The notes below the pieces were generated by a model. It was not told where the DNA came from, did not search any database, and saw only the letters and a list, made by a program, of their open reading frames with translations. A program made the translations under genes and the position numbers. DNA of 64,000 bases from Nocardia ninae NBRC 108245. Lineage in GTDB: Bacteria; Actinomycetota; Actinomycetes; Mycobacteriales; Mycobacteriaceae. Below are positions 8,801-17,864 of the stretch, piece by piece (the stretch's first letter is position 1; every line of letters begins with the position of its first letter). Location: NCBI RefSeq assembly GCF_007990755.1, contig NZ_BJXA01000022.1, forward strand, positions 1-64,000, in the 5' to 3' direction.

Positions 8801-11800
8801 CCGGCGCGCCCTCTTCGTTTTCGACAACCGCCCGGCCCCATCGGTCCAAGTGGTGCTGACCGCGGCGCTGCAGTTTTCCGTGTACAGCCGTCAGGACGGC
8901 GACAAGGACTGGAGTTTGCATTCGCTGGGGACCCTTCGCCGCGATGCTCCCGCCGCCGCGCTCCCCAAACCGCTCGCGGAACTCCAGGCCGAGTGCAGCG
9001 CTGAGGTCGATCCTGCGGGTTTCTACGCCGACCTCCAACACAATGGCCTGTCATTGGGCGCGACGTTCAAGGCGGCCATCAAGTTCACGCACGCCCCCGG
9101 CCAATCGCTGGCGCTGCTCGAGACGCCGTCGGCGGCCGCGGACGAGGCGCCGCGCCATGCGTTCCATCCCGGACTGCTCGACTCGTGCATCACCTCGCTC
9201 GCCATGGTCTACGACGACGTCCTGCCGAGTAATCGTCCCGACGGCGAAGCCAAAACGCTCTTCCTTCCGGTCGAGGTCAAACGGTTCAGCTATTACCGGA
9301 AGCCCAGCGGTACCGTGTACTGCTACGGAAACGCACGCCTGCACGGGGACCCGATGTATCGCGAGGGCGATTTCTTGATCGTCGCCGACGACGGAACGAT
9401 AGTGGCCGAGTTCGAAGGCATGCGGCTCAAGTCCATCACCCAAAGTACCGATGCGGGCGACGACCTCCTGCAGTCGTTCTACGACTTCCGTTGGCACCCG
9501 GCACCGGTACACGCGAAGACACGCATCCCAGCCGATTTCCTGCCCTCGGAAGAAGACTTGCACGTAGCCGTCGATCCGTTGATCGCCGAGCTGCGGGACT
9601 GGTCGGTCAACAACCACTACCACGCGGTGACGGAAGTGGATATGGATCGGCTGTGCATCGATTATGTGACCGAGGCCTTTTACCAGCTGGGTATGAACTT
9701 CTCGATCGACCGGCGCTGCACCCTGGACGAGGTCGCGCGGGAGCTCGGGGTGCACGAGAAACATCGGCGGTACCTCGGTCGCGTACTCGAGCTGCTGTCG
9801 CTGCAGGGGATCATCGAAGACGACGCCGGAACGTGGCGGGTGCTGACTACGCCTGCCAGGGTCGATCCCGGACCGATACTTGCCCGGCTGCGCGCGGAGC
9901 ATCCGGAATGCGCGAGCGAGTTCGCGGTGCTGGAGCGCTGTGGCACGAAGCTGGCCGCCGTCCTTCGCGACGAGGTCAATCCGGTCGAACTGATCTTCCC
10001 GGAGGACGAGTTCGAATCGGTCGCCGATCTCTACGGGACCTCGTTCTCGTTCGAGAAGACCAATCGCATCGTCCGCCGCATCGTCGCGGAGTTGCTGCGG
10101 GCGCTGCCGAGCGATCGACCGGTGCGGGTGCTCGAGATCGGTGCAGGCACGGGCGGCACGACCGGCCATGTGCTCGCCGAACTGCCTGCCGAGCGTGCGG
10201 AATACGTGTACTCGGATATCTCGGAGCTGTTCCTCGCCAAAGCGCGCCAGCGGTTCGCCGACAGCGATTTCATGGACTACCGAATCCTCGACATCGAGAC
10301 CGACATCGAGGCGCAGGGCTTCGATCCGCACTACTTCGACCTCGTCGTAGCGTCGAATGTGCTGCACGCCACCGCGAGTCTGCGGGCCACCCTCGACAAC
10401 GTCAAACGTCTGCTGACGTCGCAGGGGCAGCTGCTGATCGTCGAGGGAGCGGTGTCGCCGCACTGGGTCGACCTGACCTTCGGGATGACCGAAGGGTGGT
10501 GGAGGTTCGCCGACCACGACCTGCGGCCGGACTACCCGCTGTTGTCCGATGCGGCATGGCGCGACTTTCTGCCGACCGCGGGCTTCGAGCACGTCCAGGT
10601 CTTCTCCGAGCGGGCCACTGCGGAGCAGTCCGGCAACTCGGTGATTCTGGCGCGCGGGCAGGCGCTGGACCTCGAGCCGTATCAGCCGCGCGTCGAGCCG
10701 GGTGCCTGGGTCGTCCTCGCGGACGCGGATGGTGTCGCCGAACGCTATCTCGCCATGCTCGGGGACGCGGGCGCCGCGAGTGTCGTCGTCACGCGCGGCG
10801 CGGCCTTCGAGCAGGTCGACGCGCGGAGTTTCCGGGTGCACCCGACGAGCAGCGCGGATATGCAGCGCGTGCTGGAGCAGGTGCGTGAACGCACCGCAGG
10901 TGTGGCCGGCGTGCTGCATCTGTGGAACCTGGATTTCGCGGGGTCAGATCTCACCACCGAGCTGTTGCCCGAGCTGGAACTTCATGGCGCTTACAGCGTG
11001 ATCGCGCTGGCGCAGGCGGTTCAGCAGCTGGACTGGACCAAGGCGCCGCGGTTCTGGGTGGCGACAGCGGGGGCACAGACCATCGAGGCGACCGACCGCG
11101 TCACGCCCGCACAGCTGCCGAGCTGGGGAATTCTCCGGGTGCTGTTGAACGAGCAGGTCACCCTGCCCGCGAAGATCATCGACTTCGACCCGGCGACATC
11201 GGACGCCGGGCAGCGCGCGTCTCAGCTCTTCGATGAGCTACTTCACGTGCAGGCCGCAGACGAGGAGGTCGCCTTCCGCGCGGACAAGCGTTTCATCGAC
11301 CGCCTCGAGCACGTCTCGCTCGCCGAGTTCGAGGCGTCGGTGGCGACACTCGCCCGCGTGGCGGACGAGATCCCCTTCGCGCTGGCCGCTCCCGCCGAGC
11401 CCGGGGTCGAGCAGCTGCGGTTCGAAAAGCAGGCCGTGCCGGTCATCGGTCCGGGCGACGTCGCCATTCGGCCGCTCGCCACCGGCCTGAACTTCCGGGA
11501 CGTCATGCTGTCGCTCGGGGTGCTGTCGGAGGGCGCGACCTTCGGCGGGTTCTACGAGAACAACCTCGGTGTCGAATGCGCCGGAGTTGTCACGCAGGTC
11601 GGATCCGAGGTCGAGGGCATTGCCCCGGGGGATCGTGTTGTCGCCTTTGCTCGCGGGTGTTTCGGCTCGATGGTGGTCGCGGATGTCCGGCGGGTCTTCG
11701 CGGCACCGGCGAACCTCTCGGCCGCCGATGCCGCGACGCTGCCGATGGCGTACCTGACCGCCTGGTACGGCATGGTGGAAGTGGGCAGGCTGCGCCGCGG

Positions 11801-14315
11801 CGAGCGGGTTCTCATCCACGCCGCCGCCGGCGGTGTCGGGCTCGCCGCGGTCCACATCGCACACCTGCTCGGCGCCACGGTCATCGCCACCGCCGGTAGC
11901 GAGGAGAAGCGGGAATACCTTCGAACGCTGGGTGTCGAGGACGTTTTCGACTCCCGTTCGCTGGCGTTCGCCGACGCGATTCGACAGCGCTACGACGGGG
12001 TCGATCTCGTGCTGAATTCCCTGCAGGGCGAGACCATTCCGAAGAGCCTCGAGCTGCTCCGTCCCCGAGGGCGGTTCGTGGAAATCGGCAAGAAGGACAT
12101 CTACGACAACTACAAACTGGGTCTGAAGCCGTTCGGCAACAACCTCATCTACGCGGCGATCGATATCGACCGACTGCTGCTGGAAGATCCGGCGCTGTGC
12201 CGCGAGTCCATGACGAAGGTGCTCGACGGTGTCGCGGCGGGCACGCTGCCTGCGCTCCCCCACACGGATTTCGGCGCCGACGACGTGGTCTCCGCGTTCC
12301 GCTACATGGCGGGCGCCAAGCAGATCGGTAAGGTCGTTGTCGAGTTCGAGCCGGAGACGGAGCTTCTCGTCTATCCGAGTTCGGACCAGGCGTTCGTCGC
12401 CGATGGCACCTACTTGGTCACGGGCGGATACACGGGATTCGGTCTGTGGACCGCCCAATGGCTGGTCGACAAGGGCGCGGGCACCGTGGTGCTGGTAGGG
12501 CGCCGGGCCCAGGTCGATGCCGAGAACGAGTCGGTGATCGCGGCGATGCGGGAGTCCGGCGCCGAGGTGGTGCTCGAACGGGCCGACGTGTCGAGCGAGG
12601 CCGAGGTCGTCGGGCTGCTGGAGCGGCTGTCGGAACTGCCGCCGCTGCGGGGCGTCTTCCACGCCGCGATGGTGCTCGACGACGTGGCGCTGACCCAGAT
12701 GACGGAGGAGCAGTTCCTTCGCGCCGTGCGGCCGAAGATCGACGGCGCGTGGCATCTGCACAACCACACGCGTGCGCTGGACCTGGACGCCTTCGTCATG
12801 TACTCGTCGATGAGCTGGTACATCGGCACGCCCGGTCAAGCCAACTACGCAGCGGCGAACGGGTTCCTGGAAGCGCTTGCCGCACACCGCCGCGACCTCG
12901 GACTGCCTGCTCTGACGATCAACTGGGGCGCCATCGGGGAGGTTGGGTTCATCGTGCGCAACAAGCTCGACACGCTCGCTCGGATGGGATGGAAGGCGAT
13001 CTCACCGGACACAGCGTGCGGCTTCGTCGGGCGGTGCCTGGCGCAAGGTATAAGCCGCGCAAGCGTATTCGGCGTGGACTTCGTGATGATGAGTCAGGTG
13101 ATGCCGTCGTTCCGCAGCTCGCTACGGCTCGCACATCTCGCCGTCGACGGCGCATCGGGCTCGGCCACCACGTTCGGTGCCGAGAGTCTGCGCGCCCAGC
13201 TCGTCGAGCTTGCGCCGGACGCGCGCGAAGCGCGGCTGGTGACGGCACTGTCCGAGCAGGTCTCGCGGATCTTCGACATGCCGGTCGATCGACTGGCCCA
13301 TGACGTTTCACTGACCGACCTCGGCATGGACTCGCTCATGGCAGGCCAGATCCGCAACGTGCTGGCCAAGCAACTCGACATCGACTTCCCGACCATGGGC
13401 CTGATGCGCGGGCCCACCCTGGTCGAGCTCGCCACCGATGTCCTCGCCCACGTCTTCGACACCGGGTCCGTGGCGCTGCCCGCATCCGGGGCGGAACCCG
13501 CAGGCCCGGAGCGCTGGATCCGCGCGACGAAGGGCCGATCCGACACGGCGACGCTGCGCGTATTCACGCTGCCCTTCGTCGGCGGCAGCGCCTCGGCCTT
13601 CACCTCGTGGGCGAACAGCCTGCCCGACACGGTCGACGTGGTGGCAATCCAGTACCCGGGCCGGGACAACCGCATCGACGAGGTGCCGATCGACTCGATG
13701 CCCGCCTTCATCGCGGAGCTGGCCGATGCCATGCTGCCGTACCTCGACCGGTCCTTCGTCATCTACGGGCACAGCATGGGCGGACTGATCGCCTACGAGC
13801 TCACCAAGTACCTCGAGCAGCAGTTCGCCGAGGTCCCGATGAAACTCATCATCGGGGGATGGCCCTCGCCCGAACTGGTCGAGGGTTACGTGCGGAACCT
13901 GAAACACCTCCGCGACGGCTTCGACCTGGACCGCGAATCGGACAGCCGGATACTCGAAGTGTTGCGAGACAACGGTCTGTTCGCCGAACACTTCGATGAC
14001 GAATCGGCGGTCAAGCCGCTGATACCGGCGGTACGGGCGGACCTCAAGATGCTCGGCAACTATCGCTTCGACAACGGTGTCACGTTGCGTGCTCCGATCA
14101 CGGTCCTGCGCGGTGCCGAAGACCCGCTGTTCGAGCCGGCCCAGCTGCGCGGCTGGGAGCAGCTGACGATGGGCGGCTTCTCGCTCACGACTGTGCCCGG
14201 TGGCCACCTGTTCATCCAGAACGCCAGCGCGCAAGTGATGGAAACGATCGCCGAGGAGCTGTCTGCCGAGAACACCTTCCCGAGTTTCACGGGTCTCGTG
14301 GTCGGCGCCGACTAG
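5850..14315 (+). CDS. Single-module highly reducing type I PKS (KS-AT-DH-cMT-ER-KR-ACP-TE)
   Basis: 2821 residues; AAAGG at 5838-5842 precedes the ATG. KS: Cys190 in DTACSSS, His325 in EAHGTG, His365 in NLGH. AT: GHSIGE with Ser642 and VAFHSHHMD, both pointing to malonyl-CoA rather than methylmalonyl-CoA. DH: HxxxGxxxxP at His947 and Asp1111 in HPGLLDS. C-methyltransferase: SAM motif LEIGAGTG at 1428-1435. ER: NADPH loop HAAAGGVGL from 1990. KR: TGGYTGFG at 2191-2198, LDD motif (B-type) and Tyr2333 in QANYAAAN. ACP: Ser2495 in DLGMDSL. TE: Ser2642 in GHSMGG with Asp2758 and His2786. All active-site residues are present. One module with every optional domain and a methyltransferase resembles fungal highly reducing iterative PKSs more than modular actinobacterial ones, so iterative use is likely (inference). 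The TE resembles stand-alone type II (GrsT-like) enzymes fused to the C-terminus. Tailoring genes follow on the same strand. Confidence 0.95.
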   Translation: MSSIESSTIEDVSTATEGIAVVGIGCRFPGQIASADDFWQLLLDERDAIRDVPAERWTKEAFYDRDAARPGHLRTRAGGYLDDITAFDAQFFGITPLEAQRIDPQQRLFLETTWEALQDAGIVPERLAGSRTAVYAGVSGHDYGIIQLNPENRYLLGGHTMAGITNCIVANRVSYLLDLRGPSMIVDTACSSSLVAVHLACRSIRSGEATMAIVGGVGANILPETTIAFSQGTFLSPDGRSKSFSRSADGYVRSEGSGTVILKPLSAAIADDDHIYAVIRGSATNSDGRTNGMTVPGEESQTQMIADACRDAGIAPSDIGYVEAHGTGTPVGDPIEARALGKALSAGRNGNGPCIVGAVKSNLGHLEPAAGIAGMIKACLVVSKGEIPANIHAAEPNPAIPFDELGLQLATSRQPWPAGRPRLAGVNSFGFGGSNAHVILEGPPERAPKPDKVTEHAAHEPVLFSLSAKSKDALRAYADSYADFLDDPATAAALPAIAATQAQTRSHYDHRLAMVCSSVDELRTALHDVAAGSSPESVRSGVKGHAASSVTFVFSGQGPQWWGMARELLATNEVFRRTVERIDAELSNHADWSVIEELGRDEADSRIGETFIAQPAVFAVQLGLAAVWQSWGIVPAAVVGHSIGEVAAACVSGALSFEDAVRVIFHRSRVQQKASGKGKMLAVGLPRDAAGDRIAAYRGRVAVAALNGPESTALAGDPDALEEIERELNNDKIFCRMLQVSVAFHSHHMDPLRDELISSLAGLESGPATIPMYSTVTGAIAPTGALDAEYWWHNVREPVQFAPTIDRLIEDGHLTFVELGPHPIHATAIAELLDKRQVKGTVVGSLNRKHSDYVTLLNSLASLYVAGFDPDWDTLFDGISERVPVPFYPWQRESYWLEEATSRSNRFPSLGHPLVGDGSYVSVADEPGKYVWELKLDPVRFPWLDDHRVQGPIVFPAAGHLDMVIGCAEDAFGAGAYSLEDVEFRRALFVFDNRPAPSVQVVLTAALQFSVYSRQDGDKDWSLHSLGTLRRDAPAAALPKPLAELQAECSAEVDPAGFYADLQHNGLSLGATFKAAIKFTHAPGQSLALLETPSAAADEAPRHAFHPGLLDSCITSLAMVYDDVLPSNRPDGEAKTLFLPVEVKRFSYYRKPSGTVYCYGNARLHGDPMYREGDFLIVADDGTIVAEFEGMRLKSITQSTDAGDDLLQSFYDFRWHPAPVHAKTRIPADFLPSEEDLHVAVDPLIAELRDWSVNNHYHAVTEVDMDRLCIDYVTEAFYQLGMNFSIDRRCTLDEVARELGVHEKHRRYLGRVLELLSLQGIIEDDAGTWRVLTTPARVDPGPILARLRAEHPECASEFAVLERCGTKLAAVLRDEVNPVELIFPEDEFESVADLYGTSFSFEKTNRIVRRIVAELLRALPSDRPVRVLEIGAGTGGTTGHVLAELPAERAEYVYSDISELFLAKARQRFADSDFMDYRILDIETDIEAQGFDPHYFDLVVASNVLHATASLRATLDNVKRLLTSQGQLLIVEGAVSPHWVDLTFGMTEGWWRFADHDLRPDYPLLSDAAWRDFLPTAGFEHVQVFSERATAEQSGNSVILARGQALDLEPYQPRVEPGAWVVLADADGVAERYLAMLGDAGAASVVVTRGAAFEQVDARSFRVHPTSSADMQRVLEQVRERTAGVAGVLHLWNLDFAGSDLTTELLPELELHGAYSVIALAQAVQQLDWTKAPRFWVATAGAQTIEATDRVTPAQLPSWGILRVLLNEQVTLPAKIIDFDPATSDAGQRASQLFDELLHVQAADEEVAFRADKRFIDRLEHVSLAEFEASVATLARVADEIPFALAAPAEPGVEQLRFEKQAVPVIGPGDVAIRPLATGLNFRDVMLSLGVLSEGATFGGFYENNLGVECAGVVTQVGSEVEGIAPGDRVVAFARGCFGSMVVADVRRVFAAPANLSAADAATLPMAYLTAWYGMVEVGRLRRGERVLIHAAAGGVGLAAVHIAHLLGATVIATAGSEEKREYLRTLGVEDVFDSRSLAFADAIRQRYDGVDLVLNSLQGETIPKSLELLRPRGRFVEIGKKDIYDNYKLGLKPFGNNLIYAAIDIDRLLLEDPALCRESMTKVLDGVAAGTLPALPHTDFGADDVVSAFRYMAGAKQIGKVVVEFEPETELLVYPSSDQAFVADGTYLVTGGYTGFGLWTAQWLVDKGAGTVVLVGRRAQVDAENESVIAAMRESGAEVVLERADVSSEAEVVGLLERLSELPPLRGVFHAAMVLDDVALTQMTEEQFLRAVRPKIDGAWHLHNHTRALDLDAFVMYSSMSWYIGTPGQANYAAANGFLEALAAHRRDLGLPALTINWGAIGEVGFIVRNKLDTLARMGWKAISPDTACGFVGRCLAQGISRASVFGVDFVMMSQVMPSFRSSLRLAHLAVDGASGSATTFGAESLRAQLVELAPDAREARLVTALSEQVSRIFDMPVDRLAHDVSLTDLGMDSLMAGQIRNVLAKQLDIDFPTMGLMRGPTLVELATDVLAHVFDTGSVALPASGAEPAGPERWIRATKGRSDTATLRVFTLPFVGGSASAFTSWANSLPDTVDVVAIQYPGRDNRIDEVPIDSMPAFIAELADAMLPYLDRSFVIYGHSMGGLIAYELTKYLEQQFAEVPMKLIIGGWPSPELVEGYVRNLKHLRDGFDLDRESDSRILEVLRDNGLFAEHFDDESAVKPLIPAVRADLKMLGNYRFDNGVTLRAPITVLRGAEDPLFEPAQLRGWEQLTMGGFSLTTVPGGHLFIQNASAQVMETIAEELSAENTFPSFTGLVVGAD

Positions 14316-14350
14316 CCCGAACGGGGATGAACAGCAGGAACGGAAGAATC

Positions 14351-15919
14351 ATGAATCAAGTCGAACGTTACGACGTCGTGGTGTGTGGCGGGGGTTTGGC
14401 CGGACTGACCGCGTCGAGGCAGATCAAGCGGGCCATGCCCGACTGCACCGTGCTGGTGCTGGAACGCAGCACCGGCGACATCCCCGACGCCGCCTACAAG
14501 GTGGGTGAATCGGCGGTCGAAGCCGGTTCGCACTACTTCACCGAACAGCTCGGCCTCAGCGGGCATTTCAATAGGCAGCAGTTGCCCAAGCTCGGGCTGC
14601 GCTTGTTCTTCGGCGATGCCCGCGGCCCCTTCGAGGCCCGGCCCGAGATCGGTTCGCGGCGGTTCCCGCGCGTGCACTCGTATCAGATCGACCGCGGCAT
14701 CCTCGAGCGAGAGCTGCGGCGCGGCGTTCGGGAACTCGGTGTCGATCTCGTCGAGCTGGCCAAGGTGACCGATGTCGACCTGGCCGGCGACGACGAGGAT
14801 CACCTCGTCCACTACGAACTGGAGGGTGAAAGCACCGAACGCACGGTCCGGGCGCGCTTCCTCGTCGACGCCTCGGGTCGGCACCGGCTGATCCAACGCA
14901 AACTCGGCCTGGGCACGCCGAGCGCACACAAGATCAACGCGGCCTGGTGGCGCTTCCGCGGTGAATACGACGTAGAGAAGATGGCGGCGGCCACCAGCCC
15001 GACCTGGACGCCGAAAACCCAGGAGCGCCGGTGGTTTTCCACCAATCACCTGATGGGTACCGGCTACTGGGTGTGGATGATCCCGCTGTCGTCGGGAAAC
15101 ACCAGCGTCGGCATCGTGACCGACGAGAACGTCCACCCCTTCAGCACCTACTCGACCGAGACGAAGGCCCGCCGCTGGCTCGACGAATACGAACCGACGC
15201 TCGCCGAGTTCATCGACAAGGCCGAGATCATCGACTTCCTCAAGGTGCGCAACGCGAGTTACTTTTCCAAGCAAGCGTTTTCGCACCATCGATGGTCCTG
15301 TGTCGGCGAGGCAGCCGTATTCCTCGACGCCTTCTACAGCCCGGGCTCCGACTGGATCGCCTACACCAACACCATCACCACGCGGATGATCGAACTCGAC
15401 CGCAAGAGCCAACTGACCGAGGCTGTCGCCGACACGTACAACCAGCTGCTGCTCGACGATCTCTGGCAGAGCTACTTTCCGGTCTATTTGAACAACTACC
15501 CGATCTTCGGACACGCGCCTGCCATGTTCACCAAGGTCATTTGGGACACCTCGTTCTACTGGGCACTGCCCGCCCAGTTGCTCTTCCGCGGCCTGATCGC
15601 CAACGAAGACGCGGCCGCCGAATTCCATCCCATCGCACAACGATTCCACGGGATCCAGCAGCGCATGCAAGCGAACCTGCGGGCCTTCGCGACGCAAACC
15701 CGTCCGACGGACGAGTACATGTTCCTCGAGTACAGCAAGGAACCTATCTGCACACAGCTGCATTTGGACCTGATCACCGACAAGACCGCCGACCGGTGCT
15801 TCCGCGACATGCGGCGCAATGTCGACCGTTTGGAATCATGGGCGGGGTCGTTCGAGCGAGAACTCGCCAAGAGATACGACCTCCCCCAGCCGGAGCCGAC
15901 CGCGACCACCGTCCGGTAA
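14351..15919 (+). CDS. FAD-dependent halogenase-like oxidoreductase
   Basis: 522 residues. The FAD-binding motif GGGLAG lies at 13-18. KVGESAV follows at 50-56, and the flavin-dependent halogenase signature WxWxIP is present as WVWMIP at 240-245. The later segment FLDAFYSPGSDW (325-335) replaces the usual GFIDPLFSSG-type block, so this belongs to a divergent branch. Flavin halogenases use FADH2, chloride or bromide and O2 to halogenate activated carbons; whether this one halogenates the polyketide is inference. I start it at the ATG at 14351, six residues before the FAD strand, with AGGAA/GGAAG at 14337-14346. It begins 36 bases after the PKS stop, so the two are almost certainly one operon. 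Confidence 0.75.
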   Translation: MNQVERYDVVVCGGGLAGLTASRQIKRAMPDCTVLVLERSTGDIPDAAYKVGESAVEAGSHYFTEQLGLSGHFNRQQLPKLGLRLFFGDARGPFEARPEIGSRRFPRVHSYQIDRGILERELRRGVRELGVDLVELAKVTDVDLAGDDEDHLVHYELEGESTERTVRARFLVDASGRHRLIQRKLGLGTPSAHKINAAWWRFRGEYDVEKMAAATSPTWTPKTQERRWFSTNHLMGTGYWVWMIPLSSGNTSVGIVTDENVHPFSTYSTETKARRWLDEYEPTLAEFIDKAEIIDFLKVRNASYFSKQAFSHHRWSCVGEAAVFLDAFYSPGSDWIAYTNTITTRMIELDRKSQLTEAVADTYNQLLLDDLWQSYFPVYLNNYPIFGHAPAMFTKVIWDTSFYWALPAQLLFRGLIANEDAAAEFHPIAQRFHGIQQRMQANLRAFATQTRPTDEYMFLEYSKEPICTQLHLDLITDKTADRCFRDMRRNVDRLESWAGSFERELAKRYDLPQPEPTATTVR

Positions 15920-16016
15920 CGGCAGCCCGGAAGCGAACGGCGTGCGGAACCGCCCCGAGTTCATTCGTCGATGTTTCGCACTGGAAACGACAGTGACGCT
16001 TAAACTGATCATGCTG

Positions 16017-16039
16017 GCGGCGCGTAAGTTTCGCGCCGC
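16017..16039 (+). terminator. Short GC-rich hairpin after the halogenase-like gene
   Basis: GCGGCGCG (16017-16024) and CGCGCCGC (16032-16039) pair perfectly around a 7-base loop TAAGTTT. There is no T-tract, so it may be a weak or attenuating terminator, or a processing site. It lies about 100 bases after the halogenase-like stop and 65 before the remnant hydrolase. Confidence 0.4.
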
Positions 16040-16104
16040 GGGAAGGGGGAGCCAGGAGCTCATGCCACAGCGCTACGCAGCCATCGTTCGGGGTGAGGAG
16101 GGCT

Positions 16105-16383
16105 ATGACCGCAGCAGAATCCTCCGCGCCGCCCCTGTTCGTTCAACGGTCGGGGACCGGGCCTCCGGTCGTACTGGTGCACGGCGGGCTGTCTTCGCCC
16201 GTGACGTGGGCCCGTCAACAGGTACTCGAGGCCCGCTGGCCGCTGATCATCCCTAGTCGTCGAGCGGTACCCGGCGCCGGGCATGCAGTCGCACGTGCAC
16301 CGGGGTTCAACACGATATTGGAATCATTTCTGACAGCGGCGCAACGCAGCCGCGATAACGAAGGATGCACTCATGAGCGATGA
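16105..16383 (+). pseudogene. Internally deleted alpha/beta-hydrolase remnant
   Basis: 92 codons, with GAGGAGG immediately upstream of the ATG. The N-terminal part reads VQRSGTGPPVVLVHGG and LEARWPLIIPSRR, typical of the first strands of an alpha/beta hydrolase. It then jumps to GAGHAVARAPGFNTILESFL, which is the C-terminal catalytic-His segment and last helix. Roughly 170 residues, including the nucleophile elbow and acid, are missing, yet the frame is kept. The product cannot be an active hydrolase. Its end overlaps the start of the next gene by 11 bases. It appears to be the scar of a deletion within the cluster. Confidence 0.65.
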
Positions 16384-16849
16384 CGCGATTCACGGGCACG
16401 AACAGATCCTCGAGCACACATTCGCAATGCTTCGCAGCTTTCCGATCCCACCCGGAGTCAACCTCCAGCTTCCGCCGCCGTCGACGAAGACCTTGGACAT
16501 GCAGTTCGAAGAATACGTTCCTGCTCGATCGTTGACCGCGACAGTGGCAGTGCCGCAGCAGTTCGCGAACGCCGTCGGCCTGCTGCAGGGGGGATTTCTC
16601 TCGGCGATGATCGATGACCTCTTCGGGGCGCTCAGTTACCTGACCGCGCGCGGTCCGACGACGAGCTTGGACATGACTACGCATTACCTGCGCCCGGTAT
16701 TCGCCGGCGAACGGCTGAGGTTGCACACCGTGGTGCGCAAAAGTGGACGGTCGGCCATTTTCCTCGCCGCGGAAGCACACAACGGATCCGACAAGCTGGT
16801 AGCGACGGCGACGTGCACGCTGCAAGTCCTGCCGGTGCCGACTTCGTAA
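16373..16849 (+). CDS. PaaI-type hotdog-fold acyl-CoA thioesterase
   Basis: 158 residues with a single hotdog domain. The central helix motif is LLQGGFLSAMIDDLFG (the HGG-type block with Gln for His, and an acidic residue for catalysis), followed by TTHYLRPVFAGERLRLH. PaaI-type enzymes hydrolyse acyl-CoA or acyl-carrier thioesters. In this setting it may edit or release PKS intermediates, or clear CoA esters (inference). GAAGG at about 16361 precedes the ATG, and the first 11 bases overlap the end of the hydrolase remnant. Confidence 0.8.
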   Translation: MSDDAIHGHEQILEHTFAMLRSFPIPPGVNLQLPPPSTKTLDMQFEEYVPARSLTATVAVPQQFANAVGLLQGGFLSAMIDDLFGALSYLTARGPTTSLDMTTHYLRPVFAGERLRLHTVVRKSGRSAIFLAAEAHNGSDKLVATATCTLQVLPVPTS

Positions 16850-16863
16850 AGCAGAGGAACCCC

Positions 16864-17709
16864 ATGACTGTGAGTCAGCCGTTCGACTACTCGGGCCGCA
16901 GCGTTTTCGTAGCGGGCGGTACGAGCGGTATCAATCTCGGCATCGCACGCGCCTATGCGAAGGCGGGAGCCAGTGTCGCCGTGCTGTCCCGTAAACAGGC
17001 GAAGGTCGACGCGGCCGTCGCCGAACTGCGCGAGCACGGCGGCTCGGTGCTCGGATTCGTGGCCGACGTGCGTGAGTTCGACGCCGTCGCCGCGGCGTTG
17101 ACCTCAGCGCGGGACCGATTCGGTGAACTGGACGTCCTTGTCTCCGGTGCGGCGGGCAACTTCCCCGCGCCGATCACCGCCATGTCGTCGAACGCATTCA
17201 ACGCCGTCATCGGCATCGACCTGGCCGGCACGTACAACGTGCTGCGGGCGGGGTACGAGCACCTCCGCAAACCCGGCGCGTCGGTGATCAACATCTCCGC
17301 ACCGCAATCATCGATCCCGATGCCGATGCAGGTGCACGCATGCTCGGCGAAGGCAGGGGTCGACATGCTGACCCGAGTGTGCGCGATCGAGTGGGGCGCA
17401 GCCGGTGTCCGAGTGAATGCGGTCATTCCCGGTCCGATCACCGGCACCGAGGGGATGGCGCGGCTGGCTCCGACTCCACAGATCGAGCAGGTCATCACCG
17501 AGTCGGTGCCGCTGGCCCGATACGGGACCACACAGGAGATCGCCGACTGCTGCCTCTGGTTGAGTTCGCCGATGGCGAGTTACGTCACCGGCGCCCTCAT
17601 TCCCGTCGATGGTGGGTGGTCGCTCGGCGGCGCGGCGCAGATGTTCACCGAGATGCGTAAATTCGTCGACAATCCTGATCACCTCGCCAGCTATGGTTCG
17701 CAAAGCTAG
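16864..17709 (+). CDS. SDR oxidoreductase resembling 2,4-dienoyl-CoA reductase
   Basis: 281 residues from the ATG at 16864 (AGAGGA upstream; a longer frame from 16813 lacks a ribosome site). The cofactor motif is GGTSGINLGIARAYAKAGA, and NISAPQ carries the conserved Ser. The usual catalytic Tyr position reads QVHACSAKAGVDMLTR: His replaces Tyr while Lys is kept. That is the pattern of the 2,4-dienoyl-CoA reductase branch, not of ordinary ketoreductases. A dienoyl reductase would fit a reduced polyketide or a CoA-bound product, but the role is inferred. It follows the thioesterase by 14 bases. Confidence 0.8.
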   Translation: MTVSQPFDYSGRSVFVAGGTSGINLGIARAYAKAGASVAVLSRKQAKVDAAVAELREHGGSVLGFVADVREFDAVAAALTSARDRFGELDVLVSGAAGNFPAPITAMSSNAFNAVIGIDLAGTYNVLRAGYEHLRKPGASVINISAPQSSIPMPMQVHACSAKAGVDMLTRVCAIEWGAAGVRVNAVIPGPITGTEGMARLAPTPQIEQVITESVPLARYGTTQEIADCCLWLSSPMASYVTGALIPVDGGWSLGGAAQMFTEMRKFVDNPDHLASYGSQS

Positions 17710-17864
17710 GTTCGCGGACGGATTCGTCAGGCGACGGCTTTGCCGCCGTCGACTGACGGCCTTGCACGACAAGCGGGGTTCCAGCGTCGTCATGCCCCGC
17801 GGCAAACGATGCCGGCCGACCCCGCTCCGAAGTTTGCGCTGACCACGAATCTGGCAGGTGCACA

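Noticed and set aside
9051-10919. 622-codon minus-strand frame inside the PKS gene
   Set aside because: An antisense shadow; the opposite strand has complete PKS domains with catalytic residues.
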